A DNA stretch of 64,000 nt, from assembly GCF_900095745.1 (NCBI RefSeq), contig NZ_FMIR01000018.1, forward strand, positions 62,001-126,000, written 5' to 3'. The translations under genes and the position numbers were made by a program. Origin of the DNA: Microbacterium oxydans. GTDB taxonomy: Bacteria > Actinomycetota > Actinomycetes > Actinomycetales > Microbacteriaceae. Below are positions 56,726 to 64,000 of this stretch, piece after piece. The stretch's first letter is position 1. Every line of letters starts with the position of its first letter. A model generated the notes under the pieces. That model searched no databases. It was given only the letters and a program-made list of their open reading frames with translations, and was not told where the DNA came from.

Positions 56726-58312
56726 CTACTCCCACTCGATCGTCCCCGGCGGCTTCGACGTGACGTCGAGCACGACGCGGTTGACGTCGCGCACCCCGTT
56801 CGTGATGCGGTTCGAGATCTTCGACAGCACGTCGTAGGGCAGGCGCGTCCAGTCGGCCGTCATGGCGTCTTCACTCGACACGGGCCGCAGCACGATCGGG
56901 TGACCGTAGGTGCGACCGTCGCCCTGCACGCCCACCGAGCGCACGTCGGCGAGCAGCACGACGGGGCACTGCCAGATCTCCTGGTCGAGACCCGCCTTCG
57001 TCAGCTCTTCGCGGGCGATGGCATCGGCCTCACGCAGAATCTCGAGACGGTCAGCGGTGACCTCACCGATGATCCGGATGCCGAGACCGGGCCCCGGAAA
57101 CGGCTGACGCCCGACGATGGCCTCGGGGATGCCGAGCTCGCGACCGATCGCGCGCACCTCGTCCTTGAACAGGGCGCGCAGCGGCTCGATCAGCTCGAAG
57201 TCGAGGTCGTCGGGCAGGCCGCCCACGTTGTGGTGCGACTTGATGTTCGCGGTTCCCGCACCACCGCCGGACTCCACCACGTCGGGGTAGAGCGTGCCCT
57301 GTACGAGGAACTTCACCGGAGCGCCACCGGAGGCCTTGGCCTCGGCGACGAGGTCGAGCTGCACCTTCTCGAACGCACGGATGAACTCGCGGCCGATGAT
57401 CTTGCGCTTCTCCTCGGGGTCGGTCACACCCTCGAGGTGACCGAGGAAGGTGTCTGCCGCGTCGACCGTGATCAGGCGCACGCCCGTGGACTCGACGTAG
57501 TCGTTCTCGACCTGCTCGCGCTCACCCTTGCGGAGGAGGCCGTGGTCGACGAAGACGGCGGTCAGCTGGTCGCCGATCGCCTTGTGCACGAGCGCCGTGG
57601 AGACCGCGGAGTCGACGCCGCCGGAGAGAGCGGAGATGACGCGGGCGTCGCCCACCTGCTCGCGGATGCGCTCGATCTGCTCGGCGATCACGTTGCCGCT
57701 GTTCCAGTCGGACGCGAGACCCGCGCCCTTGTGCAGGAAGTTCTCGATCACGCGCTGGCCGTGGTCGGAATGCTTGACCTCGGGGTGCCACTGCACGCCG
57801 TAGAAGCCGCGCTCCTCGTTCGAGAACGCCGCGACCTTGGTCGCCTCGGTCGTGGCGAGCACGTCGAAGCCCTCGGGTGCCTTGGCGACCTGGTCACCGT
57901 GGCTCATCCACACGTTCTGCTCCGCCGGCTGACCGCCGAGCAGCGTGCCGCCGTCGCCGGAGATCGCGGCATCCGTCGCGCCGTACTCGCGCAGTCCGGT
58001 GTGCGCGACCTCGCCGCCGAGCGTCTGGGCCATGTACTGGAAGCCGTAGCAGATGCCGAGCGTCGGGACGCCGAGGTCGAAGACCGCCGGGTCGAGCTTC
58101 GGCGCGCCCTCCTCGTACACGGACGAGGGCCCGCCGGAGAGGATGATCGCGACGGGGTTCTTGGCGGCGATCTCTTCGGCCGTGGCGGTGTGCGGCACGA
58201 TCTCGCTGTACACGCCCGCTTCGCGGACTCGACGGGCGATCAGCTGCGCGTACTGCGCGCCGAAGTCGACGACGAGCGCAGGACGCTGCTGGGTCTCGGA
58301 CTGTTCGGTCAA
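56726..58312 (-). CDS. guaA: GMP synthase (glutamine-hydrolysing)
   Basis: 528 aa, normal length. It converts XMP to GMP with glutamine and ATP. The class I amidotransferase domain has [17 protein letters not shown] and the nucleophile Cys in [12 protein letters not shown], with [10 protein letters not shown] supplying the His. The synthetase domain has SGGVDSAVS (PP-loop) and [15 protein letters not shown]. The start is a TTG at 58312 that overlaps the stop of the DUF3817 gene (TTGA), behind GGAAGG; no better start exists before the conserved N-terminus. It is cotranscribed with DUF3817 and the glycosyltransferase. Confidence 0.97.
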   Translation of the reverse strand: MTEQSETQQRPALVVDFGAQYAQLIARRVREAGVYSEIVPHTATAEEIAAKNPVAIILSGGPSSVYEEGAPKLDPAVFDLGVPTLGICYGFQYMAQTLGGEVAHTGLREYGATDAAISGDGGTLLGGQPAEQNVWMSHGDQVAKAPEGFDVLATTEATKVAAFSNEERGFYGVQWHPEVKHSDHGQRVIENFLHKGAGLASDWNSGNVIAEQIERIREQVGDARVISALSGGVDSAVSTALVHKAIGDQLTAVFVDHGLLRKGEREQVENDYVESTGVRLITVDAADTFLGHLEGVTDPEEKRKIIGREFIRAFEKVQLDLVAEAKASGGAPVKFLVQGTLYPDVVESGGGAGTANIKSHHNVGGLPDDLDFELIEPLRALFKDEVRAIGRELGIPEAIVGRQPFPGPGLGIRIIGEVTADRLEILREADAIAREELTKAGLDQEIWQCPVVLLADVRSVGVQGDGRTYGHPIVLRPVSSEDAMTADWTRLPYDVLSKISNRITNGVRDVNRVVLDVTSKPPGTIEWE

Positions 58313-58821
58313 CGGACACCTTCCGGGGCGGGGGTGGAGGCCTCGGCGGCCTCTCGGGTGGCGAGATAGGTCTTGACCTCACGGGCGACGACCGCCTCCA
58401 TGAAGAACGACAGCAGCGGGATGACGCCACCGAGCGCGAGGAGGATGAAGCGCGGGAAGCGCCAGCGCATCAGGCTCCACATGCGGAAGCACGCGAAGAG
58501 GTAGACGACGTAGAACCAGCCGTGCGCGACCAGGATGAACAGCGAGAGGTTGAACCCGTCGCCCAGCGAGGTCATCTCGCAGGAGTTGGTCATCGGGGCG
58601 AACAGCGACCACCACTGGCAGTCGGGTCCGGCGAGCACGCCGGCGAACCACAGCGGTCCTCCGGAGCCTCCCAGGAAGAGCTCGAGGTGGATCGGCGTGT
58701 ACTTCAGCACCATCTCGGTCAGCAGCAGGAGCAGCATGACTCCTGTGATGATCGACGCGATCTGGTAGAACTTCAGCGCACCGCGGATCGCCGGAAAGCT
58801 GGCGACTTTCGGTTCGGGCAT
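58309..58821 (-). CDS. DUF3817 family membrane protein
   Basis: 170 aa with three or four hydrophobic helices: [45 protein letters not shown] and [21 protein letters not shown]. The [16 protein letters not shown] segment is typical of DUF3817, a family of unknown function often found beside guaA in Actinobacteria. The loop with two Cys (CQWW, NSCEM) faces outside by prediction. TAGACT (58833-58828, minus) is 6 nt from the ATG, so the guaA operon probably starts here as a leaderless transcript. Confidence 0.9.
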   Translation of the reverse strand: MPEPKVASFPAIRGALKFYQIASIITGVMLLLLLTEMVLKYTPIHLELFLGGSGGPLWFAGVLAGPDCQWWSLFAPMTNSCEMTSLGDGFNLSLFILVAHGWFYVVYLFACFRMWSLMRWRFPRFILLALGGVIPLLSFFMEAVVAREVKTYLATREAAEASTPAPEGVR

Positions 58822-58871
58822 GCGTCCAGTCTAGCCGCCGGGATTCGCCGCTCGATCCCGCGCGACCGGCC

Positions 58872-59849
58872 TCACGACGCCGGGGGCCGCGCGATCAGGA
58901 GCTCGGCGTCGCCGCTGATCTCGATCCTGCCGGCGGCGGCCGGGATGAGGACTGCGGCGCCGGTCGGCAGCAGCTCGCCACGGAGGTCGACGGTGCCGTC
59001 GGAGACGATCACGATCGCGAACCCGGGTTCGATGACCGACGGTCCGTGCACCGGACGCCGCTCGAGTCGGAAGTACCGATCCGCCGCGCGCGGGAAGACC
59101 GAACCTGACCGCGGCGCCGGATGCACGAGGGCGGCGAGCTCCGCCGGGCTTCGCGCGGCGGTCGTGACGGCGGCGAGTGCGAGCTCGAAGCCCAGCCCGA
59201 GGTGCCCCTCGCCGGGGCCGTCGATGGCGAAGCCGTCCCACTCCAGCAGGATCGACAGGTCCTCCGGCTGCTGCAGTTCGAGCAGCAGCACCCCGGCACC
59301 GATCGCGTGGAGCTCACCCGGTGGCACCCAGACGACATCGCCGGGGCGGACCTCGACCTCGTGCAGCAGGCCGAGGAGCGCCGCCACGTCCTGGCGCGAG
59401 ACCAGGTCTGCGAGCGCCTCGACCGTCGTCTCCTCGCGTAACCCGACGTGCACGGTCCCTCCCTCGAGGATGTACCAGGCCTCCGCCTTGCCATGCGCGC
59501 GGCCGAGATGCGAAGCGGCGAAATCGTCGTGCGGGTGCGCGTGCACGGGAAGCCGCTGTCCCGCGTCGAGGAGCTTCACCAGCAGACGCGTGTCCGCTCC
59601 CCACCGCTCGGCATGCACGGACCCGAGCCACGACACGGGATCCTCGGCGATCGCATCGCGCAGGACCCTCCCGTCCGGGAGCGTCGTCAGCCCGAGCACC
59701 TGCTCGCCGCGGATCGTCGTGGTCGATCCGACCCAGTCCTCGGGCTCACGCGGTGCGGACTCGCGCTCCCCGCGGAAGGCAGAGATGCGGGCACCGCCGC
59801 GGTAGAAGCGTTCGGCCGGACGGTTCGACGCGAGCCGGATCGGTTTCAC
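58872..59849 (-). CDS. manA: Class I mannose-6-phosphate isomerase
   Basis: 325 aa from a GTG at 59849 that overlaps the stop of the kinase gene (GTGA). It interconverts mannose-6-phosphate and fructose-6-phosphate. Zinc ligands are in LPVHAHPHDDFA (His103, His105), the Glu of KAEAWYIL (Glu123) and the His of PPGELHAIGAG. The second cupin-like half includes ERRPVHGPSVIEPGFAIVIV. It is the last gene of the sugar operon. Its product, fructose-6-phosphate, is the substrate expected for the kinase encoded upstream. Confidence 0.9.
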   Translation of the reverse strand: MKPIRLASNRPAERFYRGGARISAFRGERESAPREPEDWVGSTTTIRGEQVLGLTTLPDGRVLRDAIAEDPVSWLGSVHAERWGADTRLLVKLLDAGQRLPVHAHPHDDFAASHLGRAHGKAEAWYILEGGTVHVGLREETTVEALADLVSRQDVAALLGLLHEVEVRPGDVVWVPPGELHAIGAGVLLLELQQPEDLSILLEWDGFAIDGPGEGHLGLGFELALAAVTTAARSPAELAALVHPAPRSGSVFPRAADRYFRLERRPVHGPSVIEPGFAIVIVSDGTVDLRGELLPTGAAVLIPAAAGRIEISGDAELLIARPPAS

Positions 59850-61054
59850 GGGTACTCTCCGTCCTGGGCATGGGCGGCGAGGAACCCGCCCACGAAGGTG
59901 TCACCGAGGCCGATCGTGGTCGGGTGTTCGACCTCGAGGGCGAATGCCGGGACGCCGACGGCATCCGGCACGGCCGCCGTGACGGCAGCGACGAGGGTGG
60001 CTCCCTTCCCGTGCCGGGGCATCCGGGCCGTCTCGGCTGCCTGCGCCGCCGTGAATCCGTCACCGAGCCGATAGCGGGTGGCCGCCACGCGCACGGCGCT
60101 CTCCAGCGCGGCGCGGTGGCGGTCGGCCTCGGCTCCGATGGCGAGCGCCCAGTACCGCGTATGCACGACCAGCGCGGGGACGGGAATGATCCGACGGACG
60201 TCGGCCAGGGCGCGGATCACGTCTGCCGGATCGAGCAGGTCTACCGGCCGCCCGACGTACTCCTGCAGTTCGTCCTCGTTCATGCCGTACACGTCGATGC
60301 CGGGGAGCAGCCGGATGCGTACCGTCTCCGCGAAGGCGCGCGTGTAGAAGCCGGCGTCCTCGTAGTAGACCAGCGCATCCTCGGGCAGCCGGAGCAACGC
60401 CTCCTGGAGCTGCTCCAGGCGCTGCTCGAGCAGGGCATGGTCCTGCATGGTGTTGAAGCCGGAGACGAGGAGCACGGAGGCGGTGGCCAGCGTCTCCCCC
60501 AGCTCGGCCGCGAGCCGCATCTCACGGTTCGGCGGATCGTTGGCGAAGATCAGCCGATTGGGTCCCGGCGAGAAGACATCGCCGGCATGAAGTCGTATGC
60601 GTGCACCGGCCGGATACTGCACGATCAGGTGCGGATCCAGGGTGTCCTGCGTCGCCGAGCACACGAAGGACACCCCGGGAGGCAGCAGCCGGCGCACGTT
60701 GTCGTCGATGCTCACCAGATGCTGGATGCTCGGGATTCCGAGGCTGTCCAGAACGAGCCCCGCCCGCACGCCGGTGCCACCCAGGGTCACCGCGTACTCG
60801 AAGTGCGAGGAGAACGCCTCGATCACGTCGGATGATGCGACGAAGCGCTCCGCGCCCGTACCGGCGTCGACGAGGGCGAGGACGGCGACCAGGAGCGATC
60901 GCTCGTCGACGATGGGCGCCGTCGAGGTCAGCTCCTGCCGCCGCACATGGTGCGCGGCGGCCAGCCGTTCGAGTACGGCGGCATCCCACCGCAGTTCGTA
61001 GTCGACCGTTCCCCCGAGCCCGAGTACGAGCCGCCTGTCCTCGCCAGCGCTCAT
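59846..61054 (-). CDS. ADP-dependent phosphofructokinase/glucokinase family protein
   Basis: 402 aa ribokinase-fold kinase of the ADP-dependent glucokinase/phosphofructokinase family, known mostly from Archaea and animals. LGLGGTVDYEL is the N-terminal sugar-binding strand, and TLGGTGVRAGLVLDSLGIPSIQH and FVSGFNTMQD-like LLVSGFNTMQDHAL follow. The C-terminal TTIGLGDTFVGGFLAAH has the catalytic Asp385 in the GxGD anion hole. It would phosphorylate fructose-6-phosphate or a related hexose with ADP. It lies between the aldolase and manA genes in one operon, which favours fructose-6-phosphate. The phosphoryl donor needs a biochemical test. Confidence 0.85.
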   Translation of the reverse strand: MSAGEDRRLVLGLGGTVDYELRWDAAVLERLAAAHHVRRQELTSTAPIVDERSLLVAVLALVDAGTGAERFVASSDVIEAFSSHFEYAVTLGGTGVRAGLVLDSLGIPSIQHLVSIDDNVRRLLPPGVSFVCSATQDTLDPHLIVQYPAGARIRLHAGDVFSPGPNRLIFANDPPNREMRLAAELGETLATASVLLVSGFNTMQDHALLEQRLEQLQEALLRLPEDALVYYEDAGFYTRAFAETVRIRLLPGIDVYGMNEDELQEYVGRPVDLLDPADVIRALADVRRIIPVPALVVHTRYWALAIGAEADRHRAALESAVRVAATRYRLGDGFTAAQAAETARMPRHGKGATLVAAVTAAVPDAVGVPAFALEVEHPTTIGLGDTFVGGFLAAHAQDGEYP

Positions 61055-61091
61055 CCGCCGATCGCCCTCCCCTTCGAGATCTGCCGTCCGG

Positions 61092-61955
61092 TCAGTACAG
61101 GTCGGCCTTGCCGTCTGCGCCGAACAGCTCGATCTTCTCAGCCGCCGTGGCCTTCAGTGCGGCCATCGGCTCGGGCTGGATCGCGTTCGGCTCGCGCAGG
61201 CGCTCGTCGGTGCCGAGGATCTCGCGCATGCGGTTGTGGTACGAGACCTTGATGTCGCTGGAGATGTTGATCTTGTTGATACCGAGCTCGACCGCGCGGC
61301 GCAGCTCGGAGTCGGGGTTCGCCGATCCGCCGTGCAGCACCAGGGGGATGCCGACCGCGGCCTTGATCTCCTGCAGGAGGTCGTGACGGAGCTCCGGGTT
61401 CTTCTCTGCCGGGTACAGCCCGTGCGAGGTGCCGATCGCGATGGCGAGGCTGTCGACGCCGGTCTCCGCGACGAAACGCACGGCGTCTGCCGGGTTCGTG
61501 TAGATGATCTCGGCGGCGCCCGACTCGCCGTAGCTGTCGTTGGCGCCGATCGTGCCGAGCTCGCCCTCGACCTGGATGCCGACCGCGTGGGCGGCATCGA
61601 CGACCTTTCGAGTGAGGGCGACGTTTTCGTCGAACGGCAGCAGGGAGGCGTCGATCATGACCGAGGTGAAGCCCGCCTTGATCGCGGTGATCATCTGCTC
61701 GTAGCTGCCGCCGTGGTCCCAGTGGATGGCGACGGGGACGCTCGAACGGTGCGCACGGGAGTGCATCGCGGCGATCAGGTCGGTGGTGATGTGCGAGACC
61801 TCGTCGGGGTGGATCGCGATGATGACCGGGGCGGCCTTCTCCTCGCTGATGTCCATGACGCCGTTGAACATCGCCCAGTCGCTGATGTTGAACGCGGGGA
61901 TCGCGAAGTTGTTCGCGTTCGCGACATCGAGGATGGATTTGCCGGTGTAGAGCAC
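61092..61955 (-). CDS. Class II fructose-bisphosphate aldolase (GatY/KbaY-like)
   Basis: 287 aa from a GTG at 61955, 6 nt after AGGAG. Zinc ligands are His81 in HWDHGG, His178 in IGTSHGLYP and His208 in VLHGGSA, with catalytic Asp80 and Glu132. NKINISSDIKVSYHNRMREI binds the phosphate of the substrate. It would cleave fructose- or tagatose-1,6-bisphosphate to dihydroxyacetone phosphate and glyceraldehyde-3-phosphate. It is the third step of the pathway encoded by this operon, 47 nt after the second permease. Confidence 0.92.
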   Translation of the reverse strand: MLYTGKSILDVANANNFAIPAFNISDWAMFNGVMDISEEKAAPVIIAIHPDEVSHITTDLIAAMHSRAHRSSVPVAIHWDHGGSYEQMITAIKAGFTSVMIDASLLPFDENVALTRKVVDAAHAVGIQVEGELGTIGANDSYGESGAAEIIYTNPADAVRFVAETGVDSLAIAIGTSHGLYPAEKNPELRHDLLQEIKAAVGIPLVLHGGSANPDSELRRAVELGINKINISSDIKVSYHNRMREILGTDERLREPNAIQPEPMAALKATAAEKIELFGADGKADLY

Positions 61956-62002
61956 TTGTATCTCCTGTTTCGTGGTGGTCGGAGCCCCGGACGGGACGTC
62001 GT

Positions 62003-62848
62003 TCAGCTCTTCACGGACCCGGCCGTGAGGCCGCTGATGAAGTACCGCTGGAAGAAGAGGAAGAGGATGAGCACGGGGATCGACCCGAGCACGCTCATGG
62101 CCATGATCTGGTTCCACTCGTAGGAGTGCTGGCCCATGAGGAGCTGGATGCCGATCGGCACGGTGCGCATGTCGATCGTGCGCGTGAGCGTCAGCGCGAA
62201 CAGGTACTCGTTCCACGCGATCATGAAGGTGTAGATGCCGACCGAGACGATGCCGGGCACCGAGATCGGCACCAGGATGCGCCAGAGGGCCGTCATGGAT
62301 CCGGCACCGTCGACCCGCACGGCCTCGTCGAGCTCCTTCGGGAGCGTGTTGAAGTAGCCGGTCATCATGATGATCGCGTAGGGCAGGGTGAACACCATGT
62401 AGGTGAGGATCAGCCCCGCGTACGAGTTGTAGAGGCCCAGCCCGACCATGAGCCCGAAGTACGGGATGAGCAGGGTGATCGGCGGCACCGCCTGCACGCT
62501 CACGATCACCACGTTCAGGATCCGCTTGCCCCGGAACTCGAAACGGCTGAACGCATAGGCGGCCTGGATCGCGACGATCAGCGTGAGCACGGTGACGGAG
62601 CCGGCCACGATGTAGCTGTTCAGGAAGAACCGCATCGTCTCGGCATTCGTGAAGATCGCGACGTAGGCGTCGAACGAGAACGTGTCGGTCAGCAGCCGCG
62701 GCGGCAGTTCGAAGATCTGCGTGTTCGACTTGAACGAGCTGGACAGCATCCACAGCACGGGCCCCGCGGCGAAGACCGCACCGATGAGGAGTCCGATCAT
62801 GAGGCCGGTCTTGCCGACCCGACGCTGGTTCCGGGCGGTGAGAGCCAT
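62003..62848 (-). CDS. Carbohydrate ABC transporter permease (MalG-like)
   Basis: 281 aa from the ATG at 62848, which follows the stop of the first permease by 2 nt. Six helices are predicted. The EAA motif is LPKELDEAVRVDGAGSMTALWRILVPIS, and the end RYFISGLTAGSVKS is typical of CUT1 permeases. It is the second inner-membrane subunit of the importer. No ATPase gene accompanies it. Confidence 0.94.
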   Translation of the reverse strand: MALTARNQRRVGKTGLMIGLLIGAVFAAGPVLWMLSSSFKSNTQIFELPPRLLTDTFSFDAYVAIFTNAETMRFFLNSYIVAGSVTVLTLIVAIQAAYAFSRFEFRGKRILNVVIVSVQAVPPITLLIPYFGLMVGLGLYNSYAGLILTYMVFTLPYAIIMMTGYFNTLPKELDEAVRVDGAGSMTALWRILVPISVPGIVSVGIYTFMIAWNEYLFALTLTRTIDMRTVPIGIQLLMGQHSYEWNQIMAMSVLGSIPVLILFLFFQRYFISGLTAGSVKS

Positions 62849-62850
62849 GG

Positions 62851-63774
62851 TCAGTCCCTCGCTTTCTGATGACGGACGTAGAACACGGCGAGCACCATCG
62901 ACATCAGCAGCACGAGCACGGCAGAGGTCGACGCGAGCGAGAAGTCGTATTTGGCGAAAGCGAGCTTGTAGGTGAAGGTGCTGAGCACCTCGGTGACGTC
63001 GATCGGGCCGCCACCGGTGGTCATCCAGATGAGGGCGAACTGCTGCGAGGTCCAGATCAGGTCGAGCAGCACCAGGCTCACGATGATCGGACGCAGCTGC
63101 GGGATCGTCACGTTCCAGAAGCGCTGCGTGGCGCTCGCACCGTCGACGGTGGCCGCCTCGTGGAGTTCGGCGGGAACGCCCTGGAGCCCGGCGAGCAGGC
63201 TCACCATGAAGAAGGGATACCCCGCCCAGATGTTGATGAAGATGATCGTGCCCAGAGCGAGCTGGGGCGAGGCCAACCACTCGATGTCGGTGTTGAGCAG
63301 GAAGTTGACCACGCCGTTCGGGGCGAGCAGCATGCGCCAGAGGACCGCGATGACCGCGACCGTGAACAGCCACGGCAGCACGTAGAGGGCCCGGAAGAGC
63401 GACCGCGAGAACCGGCCGAGGATCGGGCTGTTCAGCATCATCGCGAAGGCGAGGCCGAGAACGAGGTGGGCGGCGACGCTCGTCACCGTGAAGAGGATGG
63501 TGTTGCCCGTCGCCTTCCAGAAGCGCGGGTCGGACAGGATCTCGACGTAGTTCGCGATGCCGACGAACTCGGGCGACTTGTTCAGGATCACGTTGTCCTG
63601 GAACGAATAGCCGATCACCATGACGATCGGCACGATCATCAGCACGAACAGCAGGATGACCGTCGGCGAGAGGAAGGCGTACGACTCGCCGGTCTTGCGC
63701 AGCTGCCGTCGGCGCCGCGAGAGTGCGACTCCGGTGACGATCACCTCGGTGTCGTCGGTTGTTCTGAGACTCAT
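62851..63774 (-). CDS. Carbohydrate ABC transporter permease (MalF-like)
   Basis: 307 aa from the ATG at 63774, preceded by GGAG. An N-terminal basic segment (LSRRRRQLRKTGES) is followed by six helices. The EAA loop is VPAELHEAATVDGASATQRFWNVTIPQLRP. It forms the transport channel with the following MalG-like protein. It is separated from the binding-protein gene by a 14-bp hairpin (63800-63831). Confidence 0.94.
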   Translation of the reverse strand: MSLRTTDDTEVIVTGVALSRRRRQLRKTGESYAFLSPTVILLFVLMIVPIVMVIGYSFQDNVILNKSPEFVGIANYVEILSDPRFWKATGNTILFTVTSVAAHLVLGLAFAMMLNSPILGRFSRSLFRALYVLPWLFTVAVIAVLWRMLLAPNGVVNFLLNTDIEWLASPQLALGTIIFINIWAGYPFFMVSLLAGLQGVPAELHEAATVDGASATQRFWNVTIPQLRPIIVSLVLLDLIWTSQQFALIWMTTGGGPIDVTEVLSTFTYKLAFAKYDFSLASTSAVLVLLMSMVLAVFYVRHQKARD

Positions 63775-63799
63775 GGGAACTCGAGCTCCTTGGTTGGTC

Positions 63800-63831
63800 G
63801 GGTGCCGCATCGCGATCGCGATGCGGCACCC
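63800..63831 (-). terminator. Intercistronic hairpin between binding protein and permease (second operon)
   Basis: A perfect 14-bp stem (63800-63813 with 63818-63831, centred on GATC) lies between the binding-protein stop and the permease start. It parallels the hairpin at 10054-10087 in the first sugar operon. It likely limits expression of the downstream genes or stabilises the upstream mRNA. Confidence 0.68.
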
Positions 63832-63854
63832 CGTTCAGGCGGGGAGGCGGGAGG

Positions 63855-64000
63855 TCAGAACTCCGCTTCCCACGAGGCCTGCGCCTTCTTGAGCGCGTCG
63901 GGGATCGACTGCTGCCCGTCGAGCGCGGCCTGGAGCTGCTCACCGAACTGGCGCATGAGGTCTTCGGCGACCGGGAGGCCCGTGAACTCGTTCGCCGGGT
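63855..64000 (-). CDS. ABC transporter solute-binding protein, C-terminal end
   Basis: Only the last 47 residues and the stop codon are inside the window; the gene continues beyond base 64000. The visible end, AEDLMRQFGEQLQAALDGQQSIPDALKKAQASWEAEF, is the C-terminal helix typical of family 1 sugar-binding proteins (read in parts). Position directly before two sugar permeases confirms the assignment. The upstream promoter and regulator cannot be seen. Confidence 0.85.
   Translation of the reverse strand, partial: PANEFTGLPVAEDLMRQFGEQLQAALDGQQSIPDALKKAQASWEAEF

Noticed and set aside
61092..62753. Extending the aldolase upstream to 553 codons
   Set aside because: The extension overlaps the MalG-like permease in another frame; AGGAG and a GTG at 61955 mark the true start.

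Overview
The window is high-GC chromosomal DNA of an actinobacterium, most likely Microbacteriaceae and probably Microbacterium or a close relative. The evidence is the monomeric NADP isocitrate dehydrogenase, DUF6350 (PerM-like), DUF2510, SseB, YccF and DUF3817 proteins, an LAXTG-type wall anchor, and many leaderless genes whose -10 box (consensus TAnnnT) lies about 6 nt upstream of the start codon. I see no rRNA, tRNA, CRISPR array, prophage or insertion sequence. Genes fill almost the whole window; the only stretch over 300 bases without a conventional gene (20331-20690) holds a promoter, a 21-codon leader ORF and a hairpin.

Layout. 1-2878: a D-amino-acid module (partial D-aminoacylase, D-serine-dehydratase-like PLP enzyme, divergent RidA). 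2983-7391: an L,D-transpeptidase, isocitrate dehydrogenase and a GNAT acetyltransferase. 7550-15627: a LacI-controlled glycoside operon (regulator, lipoprotein binding protein, two permeases, GH31 alpha-xylosidase, GH1 beta-glucosidase) with two matching operators. 15657-20600: an orphan coiled-coil membrane protein and a heterodimeric ABC exporter preceded by the leader ORF. 20691-22705: an alkylation repair pair (MGMT and Ada-AlkA fusion). 22898-28158: purH, purN, a DUF6350 protein and an NCS2 purine permease. 28253-33845: a secreted orphan, sucD-sucC, a DUF2510 protein, and a TetR regulator with an acyl-CoA dehydrogenase. 33867-38577: an MFS exporter/AraC pair, GNAT, an orphan with a Cys-rich tail, and an FAD oxidoreductase. 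38638-44518: DNA repair genes (LigC-type ligase, LigD-type polymerase, PcrA/UvrD) around an SseB protein. 44623-53384: a wall-anchored lamin-tail protein, an ABC-2-type transporter, and small stress and membrane proteins. 53449-55245: an ECF42 sigma factor with its DGPF/YCII partner and a recognisable target promoter. 55332-58821: a glycosyltransferase, guaA and a DUF3817 protein. 58872-64000: a second sugar operon (binding protein, two permeases, class II aldolase, ADP-dependent sugar kinase, phosphomannose isomerase), cut by the window end.

How the parts work together. Both sugar operons encode import and intracellular processing but no transport ATPase, so a shared MsiK/UgpC-type ATPase elsewhere is likely. 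In both, a long perfect hairpin separates the binding protein from the first permease. The second operon carries a nearly complete route from a mannose-type sugar phosphate through fructose-6-phosphate and fructose-bisphosphate to triose phosphates, with an unusual ADP-dependent kinase. Most operons show ATGA, GTGA or TTGA start/stop overlaps, implying translational coupling.

I found no clearly new multi-gene defence or mobile system. The most promising leads are the leader-ORF arrangement before the ABC exporter, the abutting divergent promoters of the D-amino-acid module, the ADP-dependent kinase operon, and the ECF42 target promoter. All calls come from reading the sequence; no database search was run.
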